A stretch of DNA of 32,415 nucleotides from a candidate division WWE3 bacterium UBA1397 (GCA_002305205.1 DBQJ01000003.1:1-32415); one strand, 5' to 3'. Positions 8,554-17,829 are shown, counted from the stretch's first letter. Translations and numbers: made by a program. Notes: generated by a model not told the origin, from the letters alone.

Positions 8554-9732
8554 TTGTACTCAATATATAATAAAAAGGTGCAGTTTGAACACAAACGTAA
8601 AGGTTATAGTTATCTAGCAGTAATAGGAGTTATATTTGCTATTGCTACAGTGCTAATTGCTGTATGGTTTTTTATTCCCAAAGAAAGAGTTAATAAAGTA
8701 CTTAATCCATTTGGAAAAAATAAAGATACACAAATAGTTAAGAACATACCCAATCCTTTGACCGGTATATTGCATACAGAAGAAGAATCCGGATTTTGGT
8801 TAAACAAACGTCCCATAGGAGCCATGGTCAATAACCATACAGATGCAAGACCCCAATCAGGTCTTATACATGCAGATATTGTATATGAAATGGTAGCTGA
8901 AGGTGGGATTACAAGATATTTAGCATTCTTTCTGACTCAGGATCCTCTTAAGGCAGGTCCGATAAGAAGTATAAGAGAATATTATTTAGTATTAGTTAAA
9001 GAGTTAGGAGATGCCATGATAATGCACATAGGCTGGTCTCCTCAGGCATTAGTAGCTATTGAATCATGGCCTGTTAGAAGTCTTAATAGATTAGGTTTGA
9101 ATTGTGAAAATGTACTTCCCGATCCAACTGATTTGGATTGTTGGAGGAATAAATCCAGAGTTGATAATGACATACCATGGGAACATACAGCTTATGCGAA
9201 TATTTCACAGTTAAGGAAGAAGGGAGAAGAAGCCGGATGGCAGGGTTACGACGAAACTTTTGTTGTCTGGAGTTTCAAGGATGATGTGTCTAAATACAGT
9301 ACTTATCCTTCCGCTAGTGAGATATATATTGATTTTTGGTACGAGGGGGATTACTCCGCAATATTTAAATATAATGCATCAGATAATTCATACCTAAGAT
9401 ATTTAGGTTATGACCAGAACGGTCAGCCCCAGCCGCATAGAGATGCAGAGACGGGAGAACAGATAAAAATAGGAAATGTTATAGTACAATTTGCTACTGA
9501 AACAGCAATTAGCGGAGACGATAAAAATAGATTAGATTATGAATTGGAAGGAAGTGGGGAAGCATATATATTTATGGATGGAAAGAAAATAGATGCCACA
9601 TGGAATAAATCTTCCCGTGCCGGAAGAACATTATTTTATGATATGAATGGAGCCCCCATCCAGTTTAACAGGGGAAAGTTTTGGATTAGCATTGTTCCCG
9701 ATAGGAACAAAACACAAGTAGAAATTTATTAA
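8554..9732 (+). CDS. DUF3048 (YerB-like) extracytoplasmic protein
   Basis: A 392-residue protein with an N-terminal membrane helix (about residues 19-41) and the two-part DUF3048 fold. Recognisable stretches are the NPLTG start, RPIGAMVNNH, ARPQSGL, ADIVYEMVAEGGITR and GPIRSIR, all typical of YerB-type proteins. The biochemical role of the family is not established; B. subtilis YerB is a lipoprotein, whereas this one has a membrane anchor and no lipobox. The start is unsure: the longest frame opens with TTG at 8554, and an in-frame GTG at 8578 also leaves the membrane helix intact. It lies 36 nt after the sortase and 15 nt before the next gene, so co-transcription is likely and an envelope role plausible. 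Confidence 0.85.
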   Translation: MYSIYNKKVQFEHKRKGYSYLAVIGVIFAIATVLIAVWFFIPKERVNKVLNPFGKNKDTQIVKNIPNPLTGILHTEEESGFWLNKRPIGAMVNNHTDARPQSGLIHADIVYEMVAEGGITRYLAFFLTQDPLKAGPIRSIREYYLVLVKELGDAMIMHIGWSPQALVAIESWPVRSLNRLGLNCENVLPDPTDLDCWRNKSRVDNDIPWEHTAYANISQLRKKGEEAGWQGYDETFVVWSFKDDVSKYSTYPSASEIYIDFWYEGDYSAIFKYNASDNSYLRYLGYDQNGQPQPHRDAETGEQIKIGNVIVQFATETAISGDDKNRLDYELEGSGEAYIFMDGKKIDATWNKSSRAGRTLFYDMNGAPIQFNRGKFWISIVPDRNKTQVEIY

Positions 9733-9747
9733 CTGCCCCATAATATT

Positions 9748-10332
9748 ATGTTAAATAAGATATTTGTATCCGAAGTTAGAGTAAAAATATTAAGAATAAT
9801 GCTCCTTAATCCCGGAAAGGATTTGCATGTTAGAGCAATAGTGCGTGCAGTTGGATCAGAGATTAACGCTGTAAGAAGGGAATTAGAGAATCTTGTATCT
9901 ATTGAACTGCTGAGAAGAAGACAAAGCTCAAATAGAATTTATTACTCTGTTAATACCAGCCATCCTTTCTTTAGCGATCTAATATCTTTGGTTGCAAAAG
10001 AAAATGAATTATCTTTAAAGCTTTATAAAAATATAAAAAACCTAGGTAATGTTATATACATAATGATGTCGAAGTCCTTTTTAAGGGGTAGAAAATCATC
10101 TGCTTTAGATGTAGATTTATTCATTGTTGGGGATATAAATAATTCAATTCTGGAGAAAATTATTAAAGAAGAAGAATCAAAAATAGGAAGGGAGATAAAT
10201 TACTCAGTTATGAGTGATGAAGAATTTATGTCAAGAAAACGTACTTTAGATCAATTTATAGTACGTTTAATGTTCCAGGGAAGAACCATGCTCTATGGAG
10301 ATGAAGAAAAATTCTGTTCAATTATTCAATAG
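9748..10332 (+). CDS. Winged-helix regulator fused to a minimal nucleotidyltransferase-like domain
   Basis: A 194-residue protein. Residues 1-65 form a winged-helix DNA-binding domain of ArsR/MarR type (KILRIMLLNPGKDLHVRAIV, then a recognition helix and a basic wing RRRQSSNRIYYSV). The C-terminal half resembles the minimal pol-beta nucleotidyltransferase fold: Asp121 and Asp123 in LDVDLFIVGD are the likely metal ligands, although the upstream Gly-Ser motif of the fold is not clear. Similar wHTH-nucleotidyltransferase fusions are known in archaea and uncultured bacteria, mostly without a defined function. It sits between the DUF3048 gene and secD with 15-nt gaps, so it may regulate its own operon or modify a partner. 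Target unknown. Confidence 0.75.
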   Translation: MLNKIFVSEVRVKILRIMLLNPGKDLHVRAIVRAVGSEINAVRRELENLVSIELLRRRQSSNRIYYSVNTSHPFFSDLISLVAKENELSLKLYKNIKNLGNVIYIMMSKSFLRGRKSSALDVDLFIVGDINNSILEKIIKEEESKIGREINYSVMSDEEFMSRKRTLDQFIVRLMFQGRTMLYGDEEKFCSIIQ

Positions 10333-10347
10333 AATATTTTCAATATT

Positions 10348-11733
10348 ATGATTTTTAGAAATCAAAATTTTAAACTGGCCTTGATATCAATTATTGCTAC
10401 TTTCTCAATATTGGCAGCTATGCCTAAGGTAAGAGTATTTATCAGTAATCCAATTATTAGACTTGATTCCTCACTGGGAGGATATGTATTGAACCTATTT
10501 GGAGGAAAACTTGTATTAGATCTAAGTGAATTAAAAAAAGGATTGGATTTACAGGGAGGTATAAGAGTTGTAATGGGTGCGGATATGTCTAAGATTCAAG
10601 ATTCTGAAAAAGACGCTGCATTAGAATCTGCTAAAGAGGTAATTTCCAGAAGAGTAAATTTACTAGGTGTAACGGAAGCTTATGTAGCCACATCAAAAGT
10701 TGGTGAAGAATATAGAATTATTGTGGAAATACCCGGTGTGGAAAATGTTACTGATGCGGTTAAATTAATAGGTCAAACAGCTCAGCTTAGTTATAAGGTA
10801 CTAAAACCCGGTATTGAGTGGAAAGAAGAAAATTTTCAGGAATTGCTCTTTGATGTGGAATCTTGGGAAGAAACAGGATTAACCGGTGCAGATATGATAG
10901 GGGCTGATGTAGTAACTGGTCAGCAGGGAGATATTCAAACACAGGGCAAACCGCAAATAAGACTGAGATTTAACTCAGAAGGAAGAAAGAGATTTGAAGA
11001 AATAGCCAAGAATAATATAAATAAACCGATTGGATTATTTCTGGATGATGAATATCCTTTATCCGCACCTATTGTAGATCCGGATTTGGCAAAAGGTCTT
11101 ACTGATGATCCTGTAATATCGGGAAATTTTACCTTTGAATCTGCCAAGAATTTAAGTATACAAATAAGGGCAGGAGCACTTCCTGTACCTGTGAGAGTAC
11201 TTGAACAGGAGACTATCGGTGCAACACTTGGGGATGATTCAGTACAAAGGAGTTTCTTTGCTGCCTTTATTGGTATCATCTTAGTAATAGTATTTCTAAT
11301 ATTCAGATATGGTAAATTAGGAATCTTGGCTAGTATTTCTTTAATAATATATTCTGCTGTAGTACTTACTATATATAAAATAGTACCGGTTGTGTTGACT
11401 CTTCCGGGAATAGCAGGTTTTATCCTATCTATAGGAATGGCTACCGATGCTAATGTATTAATCTTTGAGAGAATAAGAGAGGAATTATATTGGGGAAAGC
11501 CCAAAGATATAGCATTTCATCTGGGATTTGATCGTGCATGGAATTCAATAAGAGATTCAAATATATCATCAATAATTACCTCATTTATACTATTTCAGTT
11601 AGGAAGCGGTCCTGTAAAGGGTTTCGCGTTAACCTTAGGTATTGGAATAGTGGTATCGTTGTTTACCTCAATATTTGTAGTTAGAAATTTTATTGAAGTA
11701 CTTAATTTTCATAAAGATAAGGTTGCAGAATGA
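10348..11733 (+). CDS. secD: Protein translocase subunit SecD
   Basis: Proton-motive-force-driven accessory subunit of the Sec translocon, which works with SecF to pull secreted proteins outward. At 461 residues it is shorter than E. coli SecD (615) but usual for compact genomes. Visible are an N-terminal membrane helix (about 8-28), the conserved DLQGG motif at 67-71, the periplasmic P1 region with GVTEAYV and EIPGV, and a C-terminal bundle of membrane helices from about 310, including GMATDANVLIFERIREE and the FTSIFV segment. The stop TGA overlaps the secF ATG in an ATGA junction, a strong sign of coupled translation. Secretion demand from the giant surface protein upstream fits the context. 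Confidence 0.96.
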   Translation: MIFRNQNFKLALISIIATFSILAAMPKVRVFISNPIIRLDSSLGGYVLNLFGGKLVLDLSELKKGLDLQGGIRVVMGADMSKIQDSEKDAALESAKEVISRRVNLLGVTEAYVATSKVGEEYRIIVEIPGVENVTDAVKLIGQTAQLSYKVLKPGIEWKEENFQELLFDVESWEETGLTGADMIGADVVTGQQGDIQTQGKPQIRLRFNSEGRKRFEEIAKNNINKPIGLFLDDEYPLSAPIVDPDLAKGLTDDPVISGNFTFESAKNLSIQIRAGALPVPVRVLEQETIGATLGDDSVQRSFFAAFIGIILVIVFLIFRYGKLGILASISLIIYSAVVLTIYKIVPVVLTLPGIAGFILSIGMATDANVLIFERIREELYWGKPKDIAFHLGFDRAWNSIRDSNISSIITSFILFQLGSGPVKGFALTLGIGIVVSLFTSIFVVRNFIEVLNFHKDKVAE

Positions 11734-12632
11734 TACAGATAATAAAATATAAATACATATATTTGATAATCTCAGCTCTGATCCTTATACCGGGAGCAGT
11801 ATTTTTAGTAACAAAGGGATTAAATCTTTCCATTGATTTTACCGGAGGTTCTCTATTCAGATATGAATTTACCAATGAAGTTAGCAGGGAGGAGATAAAA
11901 CATGAATTTGAAAATTTGGGTATTAAAGTTGAAACAATATCCCAAGAATCACAAAAAAGATACTCCATAAGAACAAAACCTGTGGAAACTGAGATAAATA
12001 ATGATCTTAAGGAAGTATTGGATACTAAGTTTAACGGAGCAGTTCAGTTGTCTTTTGAAACAGTAGGTCCTGCTATCGGGAAAGAAACAACAAATAAAGC
12101 TTTTGTAGCGTTGTTTTGGGCTTCTCTAGGCATATTATTCTATATAGCCTTTGCATTTAGAAATATTCCTAAGCCGTATTCAGGCCTCAGATTTGGTATA
12201 AGTGCTATAGTATCCATGCTTCATGATGCTTTAATGGTTACGGGTATATTTTCCATACTTGGTCATTATTCTAATATGGAGGTAGATTCTCTATTTATAA
12301 CAGCTGTATTAACTGTGCTGGGTTTTTCGGTACATGATACCATAGTCGTTTTTGATAGAATCAGAGAGAATCTTAACAAAATGCCCCGTAATTTACCATT
12401 TAGTGAGATAGTAAACTATTCAATTGTTGAGACTTTGGGTAGATCGGTAGCCACATCCCTGACAGTAATGTTTACACTATTCTCTCTTTATATGCTTGGG
12501 GGATCTTCAATAAAAGCATTTGTATTAACAATGCTCATAGGTATAATATCCGGAACATATTCTTCAATATTTACTGCAGCTCCTGTATTAGTTATCTGGG
12601 AAGAATATATAGAAAAGAAGAGAAAGAAATAG
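11730..12632 (+). CDS. secF: Protein translocase subunit SecF
   Basis: Partner of SecD in the SecDF complex at the cytoplasmic membrane. At 300 residues it has normal length. An N-terminal membrane helix is followed by SIDFTGGS (34-41), the SecF version of the conserved motif, then a periplasmic domain and five further membrane helices. The VLGFSVHDTIVVFDRIREN stretch is diagnostic of SecF. Its ATG overlaps the secD stop (ATGA). recJ follows after 11 nt. Confidence 0.96.
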   Translation: MIQIIKYKYIYLIISALILIPGAVFLVTKGLNLSIDFTGGSLFRYEFTNEVSREEIKHEFENLGIKVETISQESQKRYSIRTKPVETEINNDLKEVLDTKFNGAVQLSFETVGPAIGKETTNKAFVALFWASLGILFYIAFAFRNIPKPYSGLRFGISAIVSMLHDALMVTGIFSILGHYSNMEVDSLFITAVLTVLGFSVHDTIVVFDRIRENLNKMPRNLPFSEIVNYSIVETLGRSVATSLTVMFTLFSLYMLGGSSIKAFVLTMLIGIISGTYSSIFTAAPVLVIWEEYIEKKRKK

Positions 12633-12643
12633 GATACCCGTGT

Positions 12644-14275
12644 ATGAAAAGATGGAATATTATTTCAAGTTATGATGACAAAAAAGATATTGTTCAACAA
12701 ATATTACTTGGAAGAGGTATTTCTGATATAGATAATTTTTTAACAACACCTCTATTTTCATATTTTATAGATAAGCTACCCCATGAACTTAAGGAATCAT
12801 TCAATAAAGCAAGAAATATAATTCTGGATGGAATAAAAGATAAGAAACATATTATTATATACGGAGATTATGACGCTGATGGAATATGCTCTACAGCAGT
12901 ACTTTATAAAACTCTAAAGGAGGAATTAAAAACTGATAACATTTCATATTTTATTCCTAATCGTTCTAAACATGGATATGGATTATCTATGGAAGCAATA
13001 AATTATCTGGAGAATGAGAATAGTTTATATGATTCTATTATTATTACCGTTGATACAGGAATAACAGCAGTTAATGAAATAAACTATTTAAAGAATAAGG
13101 GATCTACTGTTGTGATTGTAGACCACCATCAAAAACCAGATGAGCTTCCCAACTCAGATTGTATTGTATGGAATGACTCTACTGTAGCAACTACATTATG
13201 TTGGATTTTAAGCAAATACCTAGGTTCTTCGGATAAATCATTGATATCTCTTTCAGCGTTGGCTACTGTTACCGATGTGCAGCCACTAGTGGATTTTAAC
13301 AGGGCGATAGTTAAGGCGGGGTTAGCAGTATTGAATACTAACCCCCCGCCCGGAATAAAAGAATTAATGATTCTGGCGGGTAAGGGTACTTCAGAAATTA
13401 CAGCTTATGATTTAGGCTGGGTGATAGGACCCAGACTTAATGCTCCGGGAAGACTGGAAAGTGCAGATACAGCCCTCATTTTATTATTAGAAAATAATAC
13501 AGATAGAATTAAGGAAGCTGCATATACATTAAATAAACTAAACATGGAAAGGCAGGATATAACAGCGGATATGTTTAAGACATCGGTTGAATATGAGGAA
13601 AATAATCTTCCTGTGATTATTGTGTCAGCTAGTGAGAATTATCACGAGGGTATCATCGGATTAATTTCAGCTAAGATTACTCAAAAATACTACCGTCCTT
13701 CCATTGTGATTAGTTTATCAAATGAATTAGGAAAAGGTTCGGCCAGATCAATCAAGGGTATAGATATAATTTCTCTTTTAAGAAAATTCGAATATTTATT
13801 TGAAAACTTAGGAGGCCACCCCATGGCCGCCGGATTTTCAATAAAAAAAGAGAACATCCCCATACTAGAAAAAGAGATTAATTTATATTTAGGGAATAAT
13901 ATTGATGAAAATATATTGATACCGGAACTAAACATAGATATTGAGATGCCTATAGATAAAATAGATAATGATTTAATTATAAAGGTAGAGAGAATGAAGC
14001 CATATGGTATAGGAAATGAAGAGCCTTTATTTATGAGTAAATATTTGGGTATATCAGAAAAAAATATCATAGGAAAAGAAAACCAGCATGTGGTATATAA
14101 ATTTTACAAAGAGGGAAAATACTACAAAGGTATATATTTTGATGGAGTACTGCCTTCACAGGAGTATAATTTTGGAGATAAAGTAGATGTTGTTTATACA
14201 TTAAAGAGAAATCAATATCAAGGTAAAGTCAGCATAGATTTAATAATTAAAGATTTAAGAAAGTGTTTAACTTAG
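12644..14275 (+). CDS. recJ: Single-stranded-DNA-specific exonuclease RecJ
   Basis: A 5'-3' single-strand DNA exonuclease used in recombination and repair. The DHH-family catalytic motifs are complete: DYDADG at 75-80, the DHH triad at 160-162 (VVIVDHHQ), the ATVTDV motif further on, and the DHHA1 motif GGHPMAAGF with His392. A C-terminal OB-like domain follows. At 543 residues it is close to the family norm. The gene lies 11 nt after secF and 26 nt before aspS. A GC-rich inverted repeat (13315-13350) inside the gene is unusual for this AT-rich region but does not break the frame. Compare the degenerate DHH protein at 28487, which has lost these residues. Confidence 0.95.
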   Translation: MKRWNIISSYDDKKDIVQQILLGRGISDIDNFLTTPLFSYFIDKLPHELKESFNKARNIILDGIKDKKHIIIYGDYDADGICSTAVLYKTLKEELKTDNISYFIPNRSKHGYGLSMEAINYLENENSLYDSIIITVDTGITAVNEINYLKNKGSTVVIVDHHQKPDELPNSDCIVWNDSTVATTLCWILSKYLGSSDKSLISLSALATVTDVQPLVDFNRAIVKAGLAVLNTNPPPGIKELMILAGKGTSEITAYDLGWVIGPRLNAPGRLESADTALILLLENNTDRIKEAAYTLNKLNMERQDITADMFKTSVEYEENNLPVIIVSASENYHEGIIGLISAKITQKYYRPSIVISLSNELGKGSARSIKGIDIISLLRKFEYLFENLGGHPMAAGFSIKKENIPILEKEINLYLGNNIDENILIPELNIDIEMPIDKIDNDLIIKVERMKPYGIGNEEPLFMSKYLGISEKNIIGKENQHVVYKFYKEGKYYKGIYFDGVLPSQEYNFGDKVDVVYTLKRNQYQGKVSIDLIIKDLRKCLT

Positions 14276-14301
14276 GGTAAAATTAGTCATACACCATAGT
14301 T

Positions 14302-15591
14302 ATGGAAAGAACATATATTAGGGATATAAAAGATAATATTGGTAAAGAGGTCTTAATAAATGGTTTTATACAAACGATAAGAGACCAGGGAGGTATAAAA
14401 TTCCTTATCATAAGGGATATTACAGGAATAGTGCAGATTGTAGTATTGAAATCAGAGAAACAATCCTTTGAATTAATAAAAGAATTATCACTTGAATCGG
14501 TAGTAGAAATAACCGGTTTGGTTAAGGAGGAAAAACAAGCCCCGGGAGGTTTTGAGGTGCAGGCAGAAAATATAGAAGTATTATCAGTGGCAGATCCGGA
14601 GCTTCCTATACCGGTGATCGAGGAGAAAGGCGGGGATGAAACCGAATCTGCTAAACGTTTTGACTGGAGATGGATTGATTTAAGAAAAGATGATAAGTCA
14701 ATAATCCTTAAAGTTTGGACTGAGTTTGAACGGGGTTTCCGTGATTATTTTAATGAAAATGATTACATACAAATCTATACCCCTTCTTTCATGGGTACTT
14801 CAAGTGAGACAGGTGCGGAGGTATTTGAGGTAAAGTATTTTGATAAAAAAGCTTATTTAGCACAAAGTCCACAATTTTATAAACAAATGGCAATGGCTTC
14901 AGGACTAGAGAAAGTTTTTACTTTCGGCCCTGTTTTTAGAGCCGAACCCTCATTTACTACCAGACATCTAACTGAATTTACGGGTTTTGACTTTGAAATA
15001 TCTTATATAAGAGATCATTACGATATTATGAATGAAGAAGAGAAGATGATAGTTAAATCATTTGAAAGAATTAAAAGAATGAACATAGATATTGATATAC
15101 CCTCAATACCATTTCCTAAGTTGACTATGGAAGAGGCAAAGAAAAAGCTAAGTGAGAATAAAGTATCAGGAGGGAAACCCTACGATCTTACATCGGAAGA
15201 GGAAACAGTTCTATCTCAGATAATTAAAAAGGAAACGGGAAATGATTTTGTATTTGTTACAAACTGGCCCATTGAAGGAAGACCTTTCTATCACATGAGG
15301 TTTGAAGATAATAAATCATTAACCAAGAGTTTTGACCTTTTATACAAAGGTTTAGAAGTCACTACAGGAGCACAGAGGGAACACAGGCCGAATATATTGA
15401 TACAGCAAGCTAAAGAGAAGGGTATGGATATTGAACCATTAAATGATTACATTAATTTTTTTAGATACGGATGTCCCCCACACGGAGGAGCAGGTATAGG
15501 TCCGGCAAGATTTATTATGAAAATATTAAATTTGGCTAGTGTTAAAGAAGCTACATTTTTACCCAGAGATGTAAAACGTCTAAGACCTTAA
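14302..15591 (+). CDS. aspS: Aspartyl-tRNA synthetase, archaeal/short type
   Basis: Class II synthetase charging tRNA-Asp, and possibly also tRNA-Asn. At 429 residues it lacks the GAD insertion of normal bacterial AspRS (about 590 residues) and matches the archaeal/eukaryotic architecture: an N-terminal OB-fold anticodon-binding domain (1-105), then the catalytic core with YLAQSPQFYKQM, motif 2 around GPVFRAEPSFTTRHLTEF and motif 3 at 394-404. In motif 3 (HGGAGIGPARF) the usual acidic residue before Arg403 is Ala402. Archaeal-type enzymes are often non-discriminating, making Asp-tRNA-Asn for GatCAB to amidate; no asnS or gat gene is in the window to test this. A TAAAAT box at 14277 could be a weak internal promoter. 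Confidence 0.9.
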   Translation: MERTYIRDIKDNIGKEVLINGFIQTIRDQGGIKFLIIRDITGIVQIVVLKSEKQSFELIKELSLESVVEITGLVKEEKQAPGGFEVQAENIEVLSVADPELPIPVIEEKGGDETESAKRFDWRWIDLRKDDKSIILKVWTEFERGFRDYFNENDYIQIYTPSFMGTSSETGAEVFEVKYFDKKAYLAQSPQFYKQMAMASGLEKVFTFGPVFRAEPSFTTRHLTEFTGFDFEISYIRDHYDIMNEEEKMIVKSFERIKRMNIDIDIPSIPFPKLTMEEAKKKLSENKVSGGKPYDLTSEEETVLSQIIKKETGNDFVFVTNWPIEGRPFYHMRFEDNKSLTKSFDLLYKGLEVTTGAQREHRPNILIQQAKEKGMDIEPLNDYINFFRYGCPPHGGAGIGPARFIMKILNLASVKEATFLPRDVKRLRP

Positions 15592-15602
15592 ATTATTGCG
15601 TT

Positions 15603-16637
15603 ATGCTAGTTATATTATTTCAACATATTATGGTTACCATAGTTAGATTGTTTGCACTTGTTCTCCGTACGATAGAGATAATTACAAATAAGAAATTAAT
15701 TAGTAAATTTAAGGACATTGGACATATATTATTAACAATAATTTCTTTTTCATTTATATTTTTATGGGGATATCAATATACCCATGGTATTGGTGAAAAT
15801 ATAATTCAGGGATATTTTGACAGGATAATTAATTATAGTTATATACCATTACATTCGAATGATAATAAACCTATTCTGGTGCATAGTATATCTAACCCAA
15901 TACCGACTGCAAAATCATATTTGGTAATAGATAAAAATACAGACGCCATTCTTCTTGAAAAAGATGCTGATAGAAAGTATCCGCCTGCCTCAATTTCAAA
16001 ATTAATGACCGGATTAATATCTTTAGACATATATGATTATGATGAAGTAATTCAAATTCCCGAGATATGCACCACTATAGATAGTACTAAAGCATATTTG
16101 CCAAAGACAGCACCCTTTAGTGTAAAAGACCTCATATTCAGCATGCTTATAGGCTCTGCAGGAGACAGTGCATGCGCTTTGTCTATGGGTAAAGTGTCAT
16201 ATGATACATTTGTCAACTTAATGAATAGAAAAGCATCATTGATAGGTATGAAAAATACTCATTTCTCAAATCCCATTGGACTTGATGATAATGAGAGGGG
16301 GAATTACTCTACTGCCAGCGATCTATATCTTTTAACAAAAGAAGCTATGAGCAAAAGTTTAATAAAAGAGGCAGTGGGAACACAGTATTTTCTTCTTTCT
16401 TCTCAGGATAATTCCTTTATAAATAATATATATACTACAAATAGATTGTTAAATGAGATACCCAATACATTGGGTGTTAAAACAGGAACTACGGAAAGTG
16501 CAGGAGAAGTACTTGTTTACAACTACGCTGATGGGAATAAAGATTTAATCATTATTGTTATGGGTAGTACTAATAGATTTGAAGATACAAAATCGCTGCT
16601 TAAGTGGACACTGGATTCCTATAATTGGAATAATTAA
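15603..16637 (+). CDS. D-alanyl-D-alanine carboxypeptidase, peptidase S11 family
   Basis: Penicillin-binding-protein-type serine hydrolase that trims peptidoglycan stem peptides outside the cytoplasmic membrane. An N-terminal membrane helix (about 36-57) serves as anchor or signal. Active-site motifs: SxxK as S130-I-S-K133 within PPASISKLMTG, and KTG as K293-T-G295 within LGVKTGTTESAG. The second motif, normally SxN (often SAND or SGND), reads S185-A-G187-D, so Asn is replaced by Gly. Length of 344 residues is normal. It is the last gene of the plus-strand run and ends 2 nt from the convergent gene on the other strand, with no visible terminator between them. Confidence 0.92.
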   Translation: MLVILFQHIMVTIVRLFALVLRTIEIITNKKLISKFKDIGHILLTIISFSFIFLWGYQYTHGIGENIIQGYFDRIINYSYIPLHSNDNKPILVHSISNPIPTAKSYLVIDKNTDAILLEKDADRKYPPASISKLMTGLISLDIYDYDEVIQIPEICTTIDSTKAYLPKTAPFSVKDLIFSMLIGSAGDSACALSMGKVSYDTFVNLMNRKASLIGMKNTHFSNPIGLDDNERGNYSTASDLYLLTKEAMSKSLIKEAVGTQYFLLSSQDNSFINNIYTTNRLLNEIPNTLGVKTGTTESAGEVLVYNYADGNKDLIIIVMGSTNRFEDTKSLLKWTLDSYNWNN

Positions 16638-16639
16638 TA

Positions 16640-17782
16640 CTACTGATTTAAATTACTGCTCTCTTCTATTTGTTTTGTATATTCTCTTAATATTGCCGGA
16701 AAGTATATTGCAATAGATCCCCCTTCAGATCCCCTTGTAGTATACTTTCCCTCAAATACATATATTGGTTGAAGGAATGTTTGATACTCCGGTGTTTCGT
16801 AATACCCTATATATATGTTATCTATCAATATTTTTTCCACCCTTACAGGAGAATAATTTTTGAAATGATTAAAGTTTCTGGGTGTTGCATTAGTAACAAC
16901 TCCTAAACCCGATCTTACTGCCTGCCAAGCTTCAGCGGGGGATATAATAGGATAAGAAGCGCTGCTGTCCGGGTTAATCCCATTATAATAGGCTTCAATT
17001 ACGGGTGCATTAAGCAGTAAATCGTTCTCCGGTTTACGAACATAAAGGCTAAGTAAACCTTTTTTAGGATCAGGCCCAACGACTTTGTATTTGTTTATGG
17101 ATCTAAAGAAATCTACTTTAGCTATTTGAGCTTCTTCTGAAATTACGGTCTCTTCAATATCAGATTGTGTTATTTTGCCAAGATATACTGTAGAAGTACC
17201 GGAGTTATAAAGATCATCAAACCTGCCTAATGATCTTAAGAGAGATTGAGCATATTCCTTAGCCCCTCCCCAATTAATATTTCCTTTTGTAAAACTTGCG
17301 CTCCTACTTTGCAGATCTGTTTTCATAACCAAATCTTTTTTATTTATATCTATTTCTAGCTGTCCTCCTGTTCTAATATTTTTCCATTTATATATGTTTC
17401 CTTTTAAATCAGAGATAAGATCACTTTCCTTAAAACCTAATTTTTCCGCATCTTCCTTAGCTTCTTTTCCGGCTAAATAATTAAATGGTTTTGGTTTAAA
17501 TTTATAAACAGGTATCCTATCAGGTATATTTGTGGGAAGACCCCCGCTTTTGGTATTTAATTCATACTCAATATTTTCCCCGGATATAGGTTTCTCAACA
17601 AATTTCAAAGGATCCAATAATCCATAGATAGTATTAGGGGGATCCCTTTTTACAAACAGCTGTTTAAATAAAGATATAGCTCCGGGTTTCAAAACCAATA
17701 TAAAAAGATAGTATATAAAGACAAATGCTAGAAGCCCCTGTCCTATTCTTTTTACCAGAACTTTTATCTCACTTAATGACAT
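16640..17782 (-). CDS. Membrane-anchored protein of unknown function
   Basis: The only confident minus-strand gene in the window, 380 residues. One N-terminal membrane helix (about residues 15-34) is preceded by a basic segment, leaving a large outward-facing domain. I do not recognise the family. The C-terminal part (SPAEAWQAVRSGLG, then a strand pattern with IYIGYYE and QPIYVFEG) is loosely reminiscent of PepSY or YycH/YycI-type domains, but only at the level of pattern. Codon use matches the neighbours. Upstream on its strand is a perfect TATAAT box (17799-17794), about 12 nt before the ATG, so the mRNA would have almost no leader. It is divergent from gltX and convergent with the S11 gene. 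Confidence 0.85.
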   Translation of the reverse strand: MSLSEIKVLVKRIGQGLLAFVFIYYLFILVLKPGAISLFKQLFVKRDPPNTIYGLLDPLKFVEKPISGENIEYELNTKSGGLPTNIPDRIPVYKFKPKPFNYLAGKEAKEDAEKLGFKESDLISDLKGNIYKWKNIRTGGQLEIDINKKDLVMKTDLQSRSASFTKGNINWGGAKEYAQSLLRSLGRFDDLYNSGTSTVYLGKITQSDIEETVISEEAQIAKVDFFRSINKYKVVGPDPKKGLLSLYVRKPENDLLLNAPVIEAYYNGINPDSSASYPIISPAEAWQAVRSGLGVVTNATPRNFNHFKNYSPVRVEKILIDNIYIGYYETPEYQTFLQPIYVFEGKYTTRGSEGGSIAIYFPAILREYTKQIEESSNLNQ

Positions 17783-17793
17783 ATATATATTCT

Positions 17794-17799
17794 ATTATA
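17794..17799 (-). promoter_or_regulatory. -10 box of the minus-strand membrane protein
   Basis: Reads TATAAT on the minus strand. No clear -35 at 16-18 nt. Predicted start of transcription is about 5 nt before the ATG at 17782, so the mRNA would be nearly leaderless. Confidence 0.5.
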
Positions 17800-17829
17800 A
17801 CTATTGGGTATAAACCAATGTTTTTGTGT

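Noticed and set aside
11724..11740. UGA recoding, as in Absconditabacteria/Gracilibacteria
   Set aside because: UGA ends secD in an ATGA overlap and no gene needs UGA read as an amino acid.
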